From Rhodococcus phenolicus (lineage in GTDB: Bacteria; Actinomycetota; Actinomycetes; Mycobacteriales; Mycobacteriaceae): 64,000 nucleotides of DNA. Of the stretch, positions 29,845-38,573 are shown piece after piece; the first letter of the stretch is position 1; every line of letters starts with the position of its first letter. Location: the NCBI RefSeq assembly GCF_001646785.1, contig NZ_LRRH01000037.1, forward strand, positions 50,035-114,034. The letters are read 5' to 3'. The position numbers and the translations under genes were made by a program. The notes beneath the pieces were generated by a model. It was not told the origin of the DNA. It did not search any database and was given only the letters and a program-made list of their open reading frames with translations.

Positions 29845-31788
29845 CTACTGCGTCCGGTTCCGGGTCTCGGTGAAGTGGCGTGCCAGGTTCTCCGCCGACG
29901 ACGGCCCCGGCTCCCAATCCGCGATCCACGGCCCGGTGCCTTCACTGATGTCGATCACGCCGTGCTCGAGCCAGGTGTACCTGCCCTCGAGCACGCTGCC
30001 GGTCAGCGTCCGGTCGGCGTCGTCGGTGTTCGTCCACAACTCGTCGAACAGTGCGTCGACGCGCACCCGCGCCTGACGGCAGAAGACGCCCGCCAGTTCG
30101 AACGCCCCCGCCGCGTCGGGATGCCCGTCGGCGCGTTGCCGTTCGGCGCGCACACACACCGCCGCCATCGCGAACAGCTCGGCGCCGATGTCGACGATCC
30201 GGCCCAGGAAGTTCTGCCGCTTCTCCAGGCCCGCCTGCCACCGCGCCATCCCGTAGAAGGTGGAGCGGGCGAGCTTGCGGGAACTGCGCTCGACGTAGCG
30301 CAGATGCTGCGCCAGGTCGCCGAATTCGGAGAACGCGGTCGGCAACTGGCCCTTTCCGGCGACCAGCTTGGGCAACCACTTCGCGTAGAAGCCGCTGGCC
30401 TTCGCGGCAGCCTTCGCCTTGTCCTCGACACCGGCCTTCGGATCGGCGAGATCGCCGGCCGCCCGCAGGTGCGCGTCCACGGCTTCACGGGCGATGAGCA
30501 GCCGCATGATCTCGCTGGATCCCTCGAAGATCCGGTTGATGCGCAGGTCGCGCAGCAACTGTTCGGCCGGCACCGCCCGTTCGCCGCGCGCCGCGAGTGA
30601 CGCGGCCGTCTCGTAGCCGCGCCCGCCGCGGATCTGGATGAGGTCGTCGGCGATCCGGCAGGCCGTCTCGCTGGCCCACAGTTTCGCCAGGGCCGCCTCG
30701 ATGCGGATGTCGTTGCGGTTCTCGTCGCACATCTGCCCGGACAGTTCGACCACGGATTCGAGCGCGTACGCGGAGGCCGCGATGTAGGAGATCTTCGCGG
30801 CGACCGCGGCGTGCTCACCGACCGGCCGACCCCACTGCACCCGCTCGGAGGACCATTCGCGGGAGATTTTCAGGGCCAGCTTCCCGGCCCCGGCGCACAT
30901 CGCGGGGATCGCGAGGCGTCCCGCGTTCAGCGTGGTCAGGGCGATCTTCAGGCCGTCGCCCTCCCGGCCGATCAGGTTCTCCTTCGGAACCCGCACCCGA
31001 TGCATCCGCGTGAGGCCGTTCTCGATGCCTCGTAGTCCCATGAAGGCATTGCGGCGTTCGACGGTGATGCCCGGCGAGTCCGCTTCGACCACGAACGCGG
31101 AGATCCCGCCGCGGTGACCGTCGCTGCGCGGCACCCGGGCCATCACGACCAGCAGCTCGGCGACCACCCCGTTGGTGGTCCACAGCTTCACGCCGTCGAG
31201 TTCGTACGCCGCGCCGTCCTCGATCGGAGTCGCGGTCGACGCGAGCCGGGCCGGGTCCGAGCCCACGTCCGGTTCGGTGAGTAGGAACGCCGAGATCGCG
31301 CCGCGCGCGCAGCGCGGCAGGAACGCCTGCTTCTGCTCGGGCGTGCCGGCCAGCTTCAACGGTTCCGGAACGCCGATCGACTGATGCGCCGACAGCAACG
31401 CACCGAGGCTGGGATGCACACACGCGACGAGCATCAACGCGCGGTTGTAGGCGACCTGTGACAGTCCGAGGCCTCCGTACTCCGGTGCGATCTTCATGCC
31501 GAAACAGCCGAGTTCGGTCAGCCCGGCGACGTACTCGTCGGGGATCCGCGCGTCGCGTTCGATGAGGGCGCCGTCCATCTCGAGGCAGAAGCGGCGCAGC
31601 TTCGTCAGGAATTCCTGGGTGCGGGCGTCCTCGTCGGGTGTGGGACGGGGGAACGGGTGGACGAGGTCGAGAGTGAGCCGGCCGAGGAACAGTTCCTTGG
31701 CGAACGAGGGCTTCTCCCATCCGGATTCGCGGGCCTCCTCGGCCACCGCCCGGGCTTGTTCTTCGCTGATCTGGACTGGTTCTGGCAT
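29845..31788 (-). CDS. fadE10: Acyl-CoA dehydrogenase, FadE10-like
   Basis: 647-residue long-form acyl-CoA dehydrogenase that closely follows M. tuberculosis FadE10 (650 aa) from the N-terminal ARAVAEEARESGWEKPSFAK to the C-terminal SEGTGPWIADWEPGPS. FAD/substrate motifs include LTEPDVGSDPARLAS and WTTNGVV; the segment INRIFEGSSEIMR holds the likely catalytic Glu. It should oxidise acyl-CoA substrates in beta-oxidation. ATG 31788. It stands alone and has a palindromic candidate operator about 80 bases upstream. Confidence 0.88.
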   Translation of the reverse strand: MPEPVQISEEQARAVAEEARESGWEKPSFAKELFLGRLTLDLVHPFPRPTPDEDARTQEFLTKLRRFCLEMDGALIERDARIPDEYVAGLTELGCFGMKIAPEYGGLGLSQVAYNRALMLVACVHPSLGALLSAHQSIGVPEPLKLAGTPEQKQAFLPRCARGAISAFLLTEPDVGSDPARLASTATPIEDGAAYELDGVKLWTTNGVVAELLVVMARVPRSDGHRGGISAFVVEADSPGITVERRNAFMGLRGIENGLTRMHRVRVPKENLIGREGDGLKIALTTLNAGRLAIPAMCAGAGKLALKISREWSSERVQWGRPVGEHAAVAAKISYIAASAYALESVVELSGQMCDENRNDIRIEAALAKLWASETACRIADDLIQIRGGRGYETAASLAARGERAVPAEQLLRDLRINRIFEGSSEIMRLLIAREAVDAHLRAAGDLADPKAGVEDKAKAAAKASGFYAKWLPKLVAGKGQLPTAFSEFGDLAQHLRYVERSSRKLARSTFYGMARWQAGLEKRQNFLGRIVDIGAELFAMAAVCVRAERQRADGHPDAAGAFELAGVFCRQARVRVDALFDELWTNTDDADRTLTGSVLEGRYTWLEHGVIDISEGTGPWIADWEPGPSSAENLARHFTETRNRTQ

Positions 31789-31866
31789 CGCGGGCCTCCC
31801 CGATCGGGTTTCCTACTCGCCAGTATCCACGTCGATGTGACGTAAAACACGTGATCCGGAATATCG

Positions 31867-31880
31867 GTACCGGCCGGTAA
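31867..31880. promoter_or_regulatory. Palindrome TACCGGCCGGTA upstream of fadE10
   Basis: TACCGGCCGGTA at 31868-31879 is a perfect 12-base palindrome, 80 bases upstream of the fadE10 ATG. The extended 14-mer at 31867-31880 resembles the site ahead of the lipase. The rest of the 249-base gap 31789-32037 shows no gene. Confidence 0.45.
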
Positions 31881-32037
31881 CCCGCGGTCGCCGTGGCATG
31901 TGAACGGAATCACGGCCTGCGGGCGATTGTGAGCCCTGCCGGGGCGCCGCGGAATCCGTAGTCTGGGCGACGTCGACGCAGACACCCCCGACCGTCCACT
32001 TCCCCCGGCGATGCCGGGCCGCCGACGGAGGCGTCAC

Positions 32038-32187
32038 ATGGAAATCATTGCCGCAGTACCGATCCTGTTCGTACTCCTCGCAGCGCTCTACGTCCTGTCC
32101 TGCTACATCGTCGACCGCCAGATCCGCGTCACGGCACGCGAGATCGACCAGCAGACCGAAAACGACGACCCGGTCACCTGTACGTAG
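32038..32187 (+). CDS. Small single-helix membrane protein
   Basis: 49 residues, MEIIAAVPILFVLLAALYVL followed by a short charged tail ending DDPVTCT. GGAGG at 32027-32031 lies six bases before the ATG, strong support for translation. It has one membrane helix with a cytoplasmic or external acidic tail. No family was recognised. It lies between fadE10 and the convergent cwsA and may have its own promoter. Confidence 0.6.
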   Translation: MEIIAAVPILFVLLAALYVLSCYIVDRQIRVTAREIDQQTENDDPVTCT

Positions 32188-32226
32188 GGTGACCGGATCG
32201 CGGACCCGAACTCGACCGGATAGACG

Positions 32227-32661
32227 TCAGTCCGTGCCCTCCGACACCGACGGAACCCGATCGGACACAACCTGATCGACGCGCGGCGGCTCCGCCGCCA
32301 CGGGCGGATGCTCGAACCGCCGCGCCCGGAAGAACACCACGCCACCGGCGACGACCGCCCCGACCGCACCGGCCACGACCAGAGCCTTACGGCCGCGGCC
32401 GGTACGGGCGGCGGCGGGCTCGGACACCAACGCCACCACGTCGGTGGAAGAAGTACGACGCGCGCGGTTCGCCACCGACTTCGCGAGATCCACCGACCTG
32501 CGGGCCACGAACAGCCCCGCAGTCAGAGAACCATGCGCTAGCGCGAGCGCACCCTGACCCACCACCTGCAGCGCACCGCCGATGCTGGTCGATCCCTTCA
32601 GCGGATACACGAGCCCGGTGTCGGATCCGCCGTGACTGCTGGACTCTCTCGAACGCGTCAT
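32227..32661 (-). CDS. cwsA: Cell wall synthesis protein CwsA homologue (Rv0008c-like)
   Basis: 144 residues with one membrane helix near the C-terminus (KALVVAGAVGAVVAGGVVFF) followed by a Pro-rich tail, the same length and layout as M. tuberculosis CwsA (145 aa), which interacts with Wag31 at the pole. It also sits next to ppiA as in M. tuberculosis. ATG 32661 gives MTRSRESSSHGG; an upstream in-frame extension would run through tandem repeats and is rejected. Direct sequence similarity is weak, so the call rests on position and architecture. Confidence 0.68.
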   Translation of the reverse strand: MTRSRESSSHGGSDTGLVYPLKGSTSIGGALQVVGQGALALAHGSLTAGLFVARRSVDLAKSVANRARRTSSTDVVALVSEPAAARTGRGRKALVVAGAVGAVVAGGVVFFRARRFEHPPVAAEPPRVDQVVSDRVPSVSEGTD

Positions 32662-32669
32662 CGTTCCAC

Positions 32670-32786
32670 TGTGACACAGGTGCGGTCCCCGCACTGTGAC
32701 ACAGGTGCGGTCCCCGCACGGCGACACAGGTGCGGTCCCCGCACGGCGACACAGGTCCCGCCGCGACACAGGTGCGGTCCCCGCAC
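32670..32786. repeat. 25-bp tandem repeat array with internal hairpins
   Basis: Units of TGTGACACAGG plus TGCGGTCCCCGCAC lie at 32670-32694 and 32695-32719 (identical), 32720-32744 (first bases changed to GGC), a shortened copy at 32745-32761 and a fifth at 32762-32786. Each full unit contains the small hairpin GTGCGG-TCC-CCGCAC. The array fills the gap between divergent cwsA and ppiA. Confidence 0.95.
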
Positions 32787-32842
32787 GTGCCCCGGTTCGG
32801 GCACTCGCCCCGCTCGGGATGTCCGGATGGCACGATGGGGAG

Positions 32843-33370
32843 GTGACTTCACCTCATCAGACCGCCACCGCCACGCTGCACACCAACCGCGGCGACATCG
32901 TGATCTCGCTGTTCGGCAATCACGCCCCCAAGACCGTCGAGAACTTCGTCGGCCTGGCGGACGGCTCCAAGGAATACAAGACGCAGAACGCCAAGGGCGA
33001 GGCCAGCGGTCCGTTCTACGACGGCGCGGTCTTCCACCGTGTCATCGACGGCTTCATGATCCAGGGTGGCGACCCGACCGGCACCGGTCGCGGCGGCCCG
33101 GGCTACCAGTTCGGCGACGAATTCCACCCGGAGCTGCAGTTCGACCGTCCGTACCTGCTCGCCATGGCGAACGCCGGCCCGGGCACCAACGGCTCGCAGT
33201 TCTTCATCACCGTCGACCGCACGCCGCACCTCAACCGTCGCCACACCATCTTCGGTGAGGTCGTCGACGAGGCGTCGCGCAAGGTCGTCGACGCGATCGC
33301 GACGACCGCGACCGACCGGGCCGACCGCCCCGTCGACGCCGTCGTCATCGAGAGCATCACCATCGCCTGA
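32843..33370 (+). CDS. ppiA: Peptidyl-prolyl cis-trans isomerase A (cyclophilin)
   Basis: 175-residue cyclophilin that isomerises X-Pro bonds, with the active-site signatures [31 protein letters not shown] and HTIFGEV. It is nearly collinear with M. tuberculosis PpiA (Rv0009). GTG 32843 starts [18 protein letters not shown] 32819, eight codons upstream, is a possible alternative, since GGGGAGG directly touches the GTG and leaves no normal spacing. No signal peptide is seen, so it is cytoplasmic. The tandem repeats lie 56 bases upstream of the GTG. Confidence 0.93.
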   Translation: MTSPHQTATATLHTNRGDIVISLFGNHAPKTVENFVGLADGSKEYKTQNAKGEASGPFYDGAVFHRVIDGFMIQGGDPTGTGRGGPGYQFGDEFHPELQFDRPYLLAMANAGPGTNGSQFFITVDRTPHLNRRHTIFGEVVDEASRKVVDAIATTATDRADRPVDAVVIESITIA

Positions 33371-33381
33371 GAAGGATCCCC

Positions 33382-34308
33382 ATGACGAACCCCGGCTGGG
33401 GCCCGGCGGCCGAAGGTGGCGGCCATCCGCCCCAGCCGCGGTGCGTTCGCCATCCCGACCGTCCCACCCTGCTCTCCTGCACCCGCTGCGGGCGACCCGC
33501 CTGCCCCGACTGCCTGCGCGACGCGTCGGTCGGAAAACAGTGCGTCGACTGCGTCGCCGCGGCCCGCAACACCACCCCGCACGCCCGCACCGTCGCCGGT
33601 GCCCCCGTGCGCAGCGACCATCCGACGCCGCTGATCACCTACATCCTCATCGGACTGAACGTCCTCGTCTTCGCGATCACGGCCGCGCAGTCGTCGAGCG
33701 TGATGAACAACCAGCTCCGGTCCGGACTGTTCCACGACTTCGCGCTGTGGCCGCCGATGATCGCCGGCAACGACGAATACCTTCGCCTCGTCGGCAGCGG
33801 TTTCCTGCACTTCGGGCCGATCCACCTCGCGGTCAACATGTTCGCGCTGTGGGTGATCGGCCGCGACACCGAGATCGTCCTCGGCCGCGCCCGGTACATC
33901 GCCGTCTATCTGCTGTCGATCCTCGGTGGATCGGCGGCGGTGATGCTGATGCAGACCGACGCGGTCACCGCGGGCGCGTCCGGCGCGGTGTTCGGGCTCA
34001 TGGGTGCGCAGGCCGTCATCCTGCTGCGGCTCCGGCGCAGTCCTGCGCCCGTACTCACCGTCGTCGCCGTCAACGTCTTCATCAGCCTCACCATCCCCGG
34101 TATCTCACTGTGGGGGCATCTCGGTGGCCTCGTGATCGGCGCTGCGTCCACCGCGGCGTTCCTGTACGGCCCGCAAGTGCTCGGCGCCGGCACGGACCGC
34201 AATCGTGTGGTCCGGACCGGCTGGATCGCGCTCGGCGCAGTCCTGGTGGTGACCGTGCTGGTCACCGTGCTCGGTGTGCTGCGGCTGCGGGCTCAGCTCG
34301 GACTCTGA
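33382..34308 (+). CDS. Rhomboid family intramembrane serine protease
   Basis: 308 residues: an N-terminal zinc-binding segment with CxxC pairs (CTRCGRPACPDC, CVDC), then about six membrane helices. The catalytic Ser is in the GASGAVFGLMG motif and the catalytic His in LWGHLGGLVIG, with HLAVNMFALW typical of loop 1/helix 2. It resembles the mycobacterial rhomboid Rv0110. It starts at ATG 33382, 11 bases after ppiA, so is probably cotranscribed with it. Its 3' end overlaps the convergent PH-domain gene by 16 bases. Confidence 0.9.
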   Translation: MTNPGWGPAAEGGGHPPQPRCVRHPDRPTLLSCTRCGRPACPDCLRDASVGKQCVDCVAAARNTTPHARTVAGAPVRSDHPTPLITYILIGLNVLVFAITAAQSSSVMNNQLRSGLFHDFALWPPMIAGNDEYLRLVGSGFLHFGPIHLAVNMFALWVIGRDTEIVLGRARYIAVYLLSILGGSAAVMLMQTDAVTAGASGAVFGLMGAQAVILLRLRRSPAPVLTVVAVNVFISLTIPGISLWGHLGGLVIGAASTAAFLYGPQVLGAGTDRNRVVRTGWIALGAVLVVTVLVTVLGVLRLRAQLGL

Positions 34309-34742
34309 TCGGGAGCCAGGTCGCGGAGCACGAGTGCGTCGTACACGTCCCGCGGGTCGGCACCGAGATCCCACCGGCCGAAGATCATGAGACGTTCGGT
34401 GCCGCTGCCGGGCTCTCGCGCGTCGATCTCGAGCATCGGCACCCGCCGGCCGAGCCGCGGATACTCGACGATCCGTACCCGGATCAGTGCCTCGCGGGGG
34501 AAGACACGGCGTCCCGTGACGCGCGTGCAGGCGAGCCCGGAACCGTTCTCCAGCACCTCGAGCCGGGGCCGCTGCCGGGCCGCCAGCGCTGCGGTCGCCA
34601 GAACGAGAAGGGCGGCCGCCCCCGCGAGGAAACGTCCCGCCGGGTCCGACGTGAACGCGACCGCAGCGACCGCGAGTACACCGCCGCCCACGACGAGCGC
34701 GGCGATCGCGAGAGGCGGGGTGGACCACCGCTGTTCGCTCAC
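34293..34742 (-). CDS. PH-domain membrane protein (Rv0010c-like)
   Basis: 149 residues: two membrane helices near the N-terminus (PPLAIAALVVGGGVLAVAAV and FLAGAAALLVLATAALAA) followed by a bacterial PH-like domain ending MIFGRWDLGADPRDVYDAL, as in M. tuberculosis Rv0010c. GTG 34742 (MSEQRW) matches the homologue start; an upstream GTG at 34781 has a better ribosome site (GGAG, six bases away) and would add 13 residues. It sits in the conserved ppiA-crgA interval. Function unknown. Confidence 0.8.
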   Translation of the reverse strand: MSEQRWSTPPLAIAALVVGGGVLAVAAVAFTSDPAGRFLAGAAALLVLATAALAARQRPRLEVLENGSGLACTRVTGRRVFPREALIRVRIVEYPRLGRRVPMLEIDAREPGSGTERLMIFGRWDLGADPRDVYDALVLRDLAPDQSPS

Positions 34743-34822
34743 CGCGGGACCCGCGCCGGCCCGGATGCACTGGTAGTGCACAGGTTTCTCCACAGGTGGG
34801 GATGAATCACAACCGTGTGATC

Positions 34823-35086
34823 TCAGCGCCACTTCATGGTCATGACCAAGCCGACGACCATGAAACCGAATCCGATGAGGAAGTTGTATGCGCCGAGATC
34901 GTTCATCCACGAGATCTGCTCGGCGGCCAGGTAGTACACGACGAGCCACAGCAGACCCACGATCATCAGCCCCAGCATCACCGCGACGTACACGGCGCTG
35001 GACGGTCCGGCCTTGACCTTGACGGGAGTGCGGCTCACCGACTTGAGCGGCTGATCGCTCTTCTTCCGGACCTTCGACTTGGGCAT
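34823..35086 (-). CDS. crgA: Cell division protein CrgA
   Basis: 87-residue membrane protein with a basic N-terminus ([11 protein letters not shown]) and two helices, [20 protein letters not shown] and [15 protein letters not shown]. CrgA recruits or stabilises division proteins such as FtsZ, FtsI and CwsA at the septum in actinobacteria. Length, sequence and location (Rv0011c position) match the family. ATG 35086. Divergent from the DUF881 gene across 106 bases. Confidence 0.96.
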   Translation of the reverse strand: MPKSKVRKKSDQPLKSVSRTPVKVKAGPSSAVYVAVMLGLMIVGLLWLVVYYLAAEQISWMNDLGAYNFLIGFGFMVVGLVMTMKWR

Positions 35087-35192
35087 GATGTCCTCGCTCG
35101 TGCGGAACCGCCCGCGCGGCGGGCAGAGTAGGTTGGGCAGCTACGTATGTGTCCAGTACACGCTAACGCAGACCGGCGAGGGGAGGCTCGGG

Positions 35193-35918
35193 GTGTCCGA
35201 CGGGCGGATACACACGCTGGCCTGGGGTTCCGCGGCTCTGGCCGTGTGCCTCGTCGCCGGGCTGCTGCTCGGCACCACCCGTGGCGTCTCCGACGGTGAC
35301 GAACTGCGCGCCTCCGACTCCACGCGCCTGTCCGATCTCGTCCGGTCCGCCCAGGCGAAGGTGGAGGAACTGGACGGGCTGCGCGACGACCTCGGCACCC
35401 GCGTCGCCGAGCTGCAGGATCAGGCCGCGACCACCGACGACGACGTCGCGCACGTGCTCTCCGAGGCCGACGCCCTTGCTGACCCCGCGGGACTGACCGC
35501 CCGCCGCGGCCCGGGCGTCACCGTCACCCTCACCGACGCCCCGCGCGGACCGGACGGTCGCTACCCGACCGATGCCGCCCCCGACGATCTGGTCGTGCAC
35601 CAGCAGGACGTGCAGAGCGTGCTCAACGCCCTGTGGGCGGGCGGTGCCGAGGCGATCGCGATGCAGGATCAACGGATCGTCGCGACGTCGGCACCGCGCT
35701 GCATCGGCAACACGCTGCTGCTGCACGGACGCACCTATTCACCGCCGTACGTGATCACCGCGCTCGGCGACCGCGCGCGGCTCGAGGCGGCACTCGCCGC
35801 GGAACCGGGGATCATCGTCTACAAGCAGTACGCGAGCCGCTTCGGCCTCGGGTACGGCCAGCAGGCGTCGAACGACCTGACCGTTCCCGCGTACACCGGC
35901 CGCGCGACCGTCCGCTGA
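35193..35918 (+). CDS. DUF881 membrane-anchored protein (Rv0012-like)
   Basis: 241-residue protein with one N-terminal membrane anchor (TLAWGSAALAVCLVAGLLLG), a coiled-coil-like stretch (about 45-95) and the DUF881 domain containing DLVVHQQDVQSVLNALWAGG and PPYVITALGD. In Firmicutes and actinobacteria such proteins sit beside division genes. GTG 35193 has GGGGAGG six bases upstream; the longer ORF from 35079 lacks support. pabA follows after 21 bases, probably in one operon. Confidence 0.88.
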   Translation: MSDGRIHTLAWGSAALAVCLVAGLLLGTTRGVSDGDELRASDSTRLSDLVRSAQAKVEELDGLRDDLGTRVAELQDQAATTDDDVAHVLSEADALADPAGLTARRGPGVTVTLTDAPRGPDGRYPTDAAPDDLVVHQQDVQSVLNALWAGGAEAIAMQDQRIVATSAPRCIGNTLLLHGRTYSPPYVITALGDRARLEAALAAEPGIIVYKQYASRFGLGYGQQASNDLTVPAYTGRATVR

Positions 35919-35939
35919 CCGGTCGGTACGCTGCGTCTC

Positions 35940-36602
35940 ATGCGCATTCTCGTGGTCGACAACTACGACAGCTTCGTGTTCAACCTGGTCCAGTACCTGG
36001 GCCAGCTCGGAACGCGGGCCGACGTCTGGCGCAACGACGACGAACGCCTCACCGCGCCCGGCGCGCTCGCAGCCGTCGCGAAGGACTACGACGGGATCCT
36101 GCTGAGTCCCGGACCGGGCACGCCGGAACGCGCGGGCGTGAGCATCGACCTGGTGCGGGCGTGCGCCGACACGCAGACGCCGCTGCTCGGGGTGTGCCTG
36201 GGCCACCAGTCCATCGGGGTCGCGTTCGGCGCGACCGTCGACCGGGCCCCAGAGTTGCTGCACGGCAAGACCAGCCTGGTGCACCACAACGGCAACGGCG
36301 TCCTAGCGGGTCTGCCCGACCCCTTCACCGCGACCCGCTACCACTCTCTGACGGTGCTGCCGGAGACGATGCCTGCCGAACTGGAACCGACCGGGCACAC
36401 CGAGTCCGGCATCGTGATGGCGTTGCGGCACGCCGAGCTCCCGATCCACGGGGTCCAGTTCCATCCCGAATCGGTGCTGACCCAGGGTGGGCACCGGATG
36501 CTCGCGAACTGGCTGTCGGTGTGCGGCCGGGCCCCGGAGGAGAGCCTCGTCGTGCAGCTCGAGGCCGAGATGGCCCGTGCCCTCGACGGCGGAGCAGCCT
36601 GA
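35940..36602 (+). CDS. pabA: Aminodeoxychorismate/anthranilate synthase glutamine amidotransferase (component II)
   Basis: 220-residue class I glutamine amidotransferase that supplies ammonia for p-aminobenzoate (folate) or anthranilate (tryptophan) synthesis. The catalytic Cys86 is in GVCLGHQSIG and the His/Glu pair in GVQFHPESVLT. It begins MRILVVDNYDSFVFNLVQYL, standard for TrpG/PabA. It corresponds to M. tuberculosis Rv0013. A terminator lies between it and the convergent pknB. The sequence does not separate PabA from TrpG function. Confidence 0.92.
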   Translation: MRILVVDNYDSFVFNLVQYLGQLGTRADVWRNDDERLTAPGALAAVAKDYDGILLSPGPGTPERAGVSIDLVRACADTQTPLLGVCLGHQSIGVAFGATVDRAPELLHGKTSLVHHNGNGVLAGLPDPFTATRYHSLTVLPETMPAELEPTGHTESGIVMALRHAELPIHGVQFHPESVLTQGGHRMLANWLSVCGRAPEESLVVQLEAEMARALDGGAA

Positions 36603-36628
36603 CCGCACGGGAACCCCGGAACGAAAAG

Positions 36629-36659
36629 AGGGGCTCGGGCACGATGCCCGAGCCCCTCG
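36629..36659. terminator. Bidirectional terminator between pabA and pknB
   Basis: GAGGGGCTCGGGC (36629-36641) and GCCCGAGCCCCTC (36647-36659) form a perfect 13-base stem with a 5-base loop. AAAA precedes it and TTT follows after GCTCG, suiting termination in both directions. Confidence 0.85.
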
Positions 36660-36674
36660 CTCGTTTCGGTTCGG

Positions 36675-38573
36675 CTACCGGATGCCGAGTGCTCCGACCC
36701 CGACCGTGATGGTCTGGGTCTTGGAGATTTCCGAGCCCGGAGGCTGCTGCTGGGTGATGACCATGCCCACCATCTCGGGGGCGAGGGTCGCCTCCCGGGT
36801 CTGCTGGAGCTGCGACGCCGATCCCGTCCATCCCGCGGCCCGCAACGCGGCCAGCGCCTCGGACACCGACCGGTTCGTGACCACCGGCATCTCGACCCGG
36901 TCACCGTTGGACACCTGGATCGTGACGGTCTGGCCCTTCGTGGCGTTGGCGCCGCCCGCCGGGCTCGTGGAGACGACGGTGCCTTCGGTCTGACCGGATT
37001 CGATCTCTTCGACCTCGACGGTGAAGCCGGCGCTCTCGATGTTCTCCCGCGCGACCTCGAGCGTCTGACCGGCCACGTTCGGCACCCGCACCTGTTCCGG
37101 ACCGGAACCCAGGGTGATGGTGACGGCGCTGTCGCGGTCGACGTTGCTGCCGGACGAGGGGTCCTGCTTCACGACGGTGTCGACCTGCGCCTGCGTGGAC
37201 GGCGCCTTCCCGACATTGCTGTCGAGCCGCAGACCCATCTCGGCGAGTGCCTGCGCCGCCTCCTGCTGGCTCATCCCGCTCAGCTTCGGGACCTGCACCT
37301 GTTCGGGTCCGCTGGAGACCTCCAGCGTCACCGTGGAGTTCTCCTCGGCCTGGGTGCCGGGGACGGGCCGGGTGTTGACGACATTGCCGGTCGCGACCAC
37401 CGCGTCCGGTTTCGGCTGCACGGCCACCCGGAAACCGGCGTCCTGGAGCTGCGCCTCGGCGACGGCCTGCGCGAGGTTCCGCACGTCGGGCACGGCGACC
37501 TGCGCCGCGGACGACCCCGGTCCCAGTGACCACAGGAACACACCGACGATGCCGACGACGACGGCCGCGGCCAGACCCAGCAGGACACGTTTCGCGACCG
37601 AGCCGCCGCCGGAACCCCCGCCCGACGCGGCTGCGACGGGCGCGGTGTCCTCCCGGTAGTTCGAACCGCCGTCGACGGCACCGAGGAAGTTGGTGCGTTC
37701 GTCGGCGGTCATCACCATCGGTGCGCTGGGCCGCTGCCCGGACAGCACCCGGATCAGGTCGCTGCGCATCTCGGCAGCGCTCTGGTAGCGGTTGGCGGGG
37801 TTCTTCGCCATCGCCTTGAGGATCACCGAATCCAGTTCCGGCGGCACCGACGGGTTCACCGACGACGGCAGCGGCGGATCCTCGCGCACGTGCTGGTAGG
37901 CCACCGCGACCGGCGAATCACCCTTGAAGGGCGGTTCGCCGGTGAGGATCTCGAAGAGCACGCAGCCCACCGAGTAGACGTCGGAGCGGGCGTCGACCTG
38001 TTCACCCCGCGCCTGCTCCGGTGACAGGTACTGGGCGGTGCCGATCACCGCGGCGGTCTGCGTCATCGGGCTCGCCGCGTCCGAGATGGCACGCGCGATA
38101 CCGAAGTCCATGACCTTCACGGCGCCGGCCTTGTTGATCATGACGTTCGCGGGTTTGACGTCGCGGTGCACGATCATGTTGCGGTGGCTGAAGTCGAGGG
38201 CCGCGCAGACGTCGGCGATGACCTCCATCGCCCGCTTCGGTGCCATCGGCCCAGTGCCGCGCACGATGTCGCGCAGCGTCTCGCCCTCGACGAACTCCAT
38301 GACGATGTACGGCAGCGGCCCGGTTTCGGTTTCGGCCTCACCGGTGTCGTAGACGGCGACGATCGCCGGATGGTTCAGCGCCGCCGCGTTCTGCGCTTCC
38401 CGGCGGAACCGCAGGTAGAACGTGGGGTCGCGGGCGAGATCGGCGCGCAGGACCTTGATCGCCACGTCACGACCGAGCCGGAGATCGCGAGCCAGGTGAA
38501 CCTCGGACATGCCACCGAAGCCGAGGATCTCACCCAGCTCGTAGCGGGAGGAGAGCTTGCGCGGTGTGGTCAT
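36675..38573 (-). CDS. pknB: Serine/threonine protein kinase PknB with PASTA domains
   Basis: 632-residue receptor kinase that senses peptidoglycan fragments and controls cell-wall growth. Key residues keep the M. tuberculosis numbering: Lys40, the HRD Asp138, DFG Asp156 and activation-loop Thr171/Thr173. One membrane helix at about 329-350 is followed by four extracellular PASTA repeats, each with SxGP-like or [11 protein letters not shown] ends. It is the last gene of the operon; ATG 38573 overlaps the pknA stop by 4 bases. Confidence 0.97.
   Translation of the reverse strand: MTTPRKLSSRYELGEILGFGGMSEVHLARDLRLGRDVAIKVLRADLARDPTFYLRFRREAQNAAALNHPAIVAVYDTGEAETETGPLPYIVMEFVEGETLRDIVRGTGPMAPKRAMEVIADVCAALDFSHRNMIVHRDVKPANVMINKAGAVKVMDFGIARAISDAASPMTQTAAVIGTAQYLSPEQARGEQVDARSDVYSVGCVLFEILTGEPPFKGDSPVAVAYQHVREDPPLPSSVNPSVPPELDSVILKAMAKNPANRYQSAAEMRSDLIRVLSGQRPSAPMVMTADERTNFLGAVDGGSNYREDTAPVAAASGGGSGGGSVAKRVLLGLAAAVVVGIVGVFLWSLGPGSSAAQVAVPDVRNLAQAVAEAQLQDAGFRVAVQPKPDAVVATGNVVNTRPVPGTQAEENSTVTLEVSSGPEQVQVPKLSGMSQQEAAQALAEMGLRLDSNVGKAPSTQAQVDTVVKQDPSSGSNVDRDSAVTITLGSGPEQVRVPNVAGQTLEVARENIESAGFTVEVEEIESGQTEGTVVSTSPAGGANATKGQTVTIQVSNGDRVEMPVVTNRSVSEALAALRAAGWTGSASQLQQTREATLAPEMVGMVITQQQPPGSEISKTQTITVGVGALGIR

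Noticed and set aside
32670..32786. Tandem 25-bp repeats as a CRISPR array
   Set aside because: Units are directly adjacent with no spacers, and there are no cas genes in the window.
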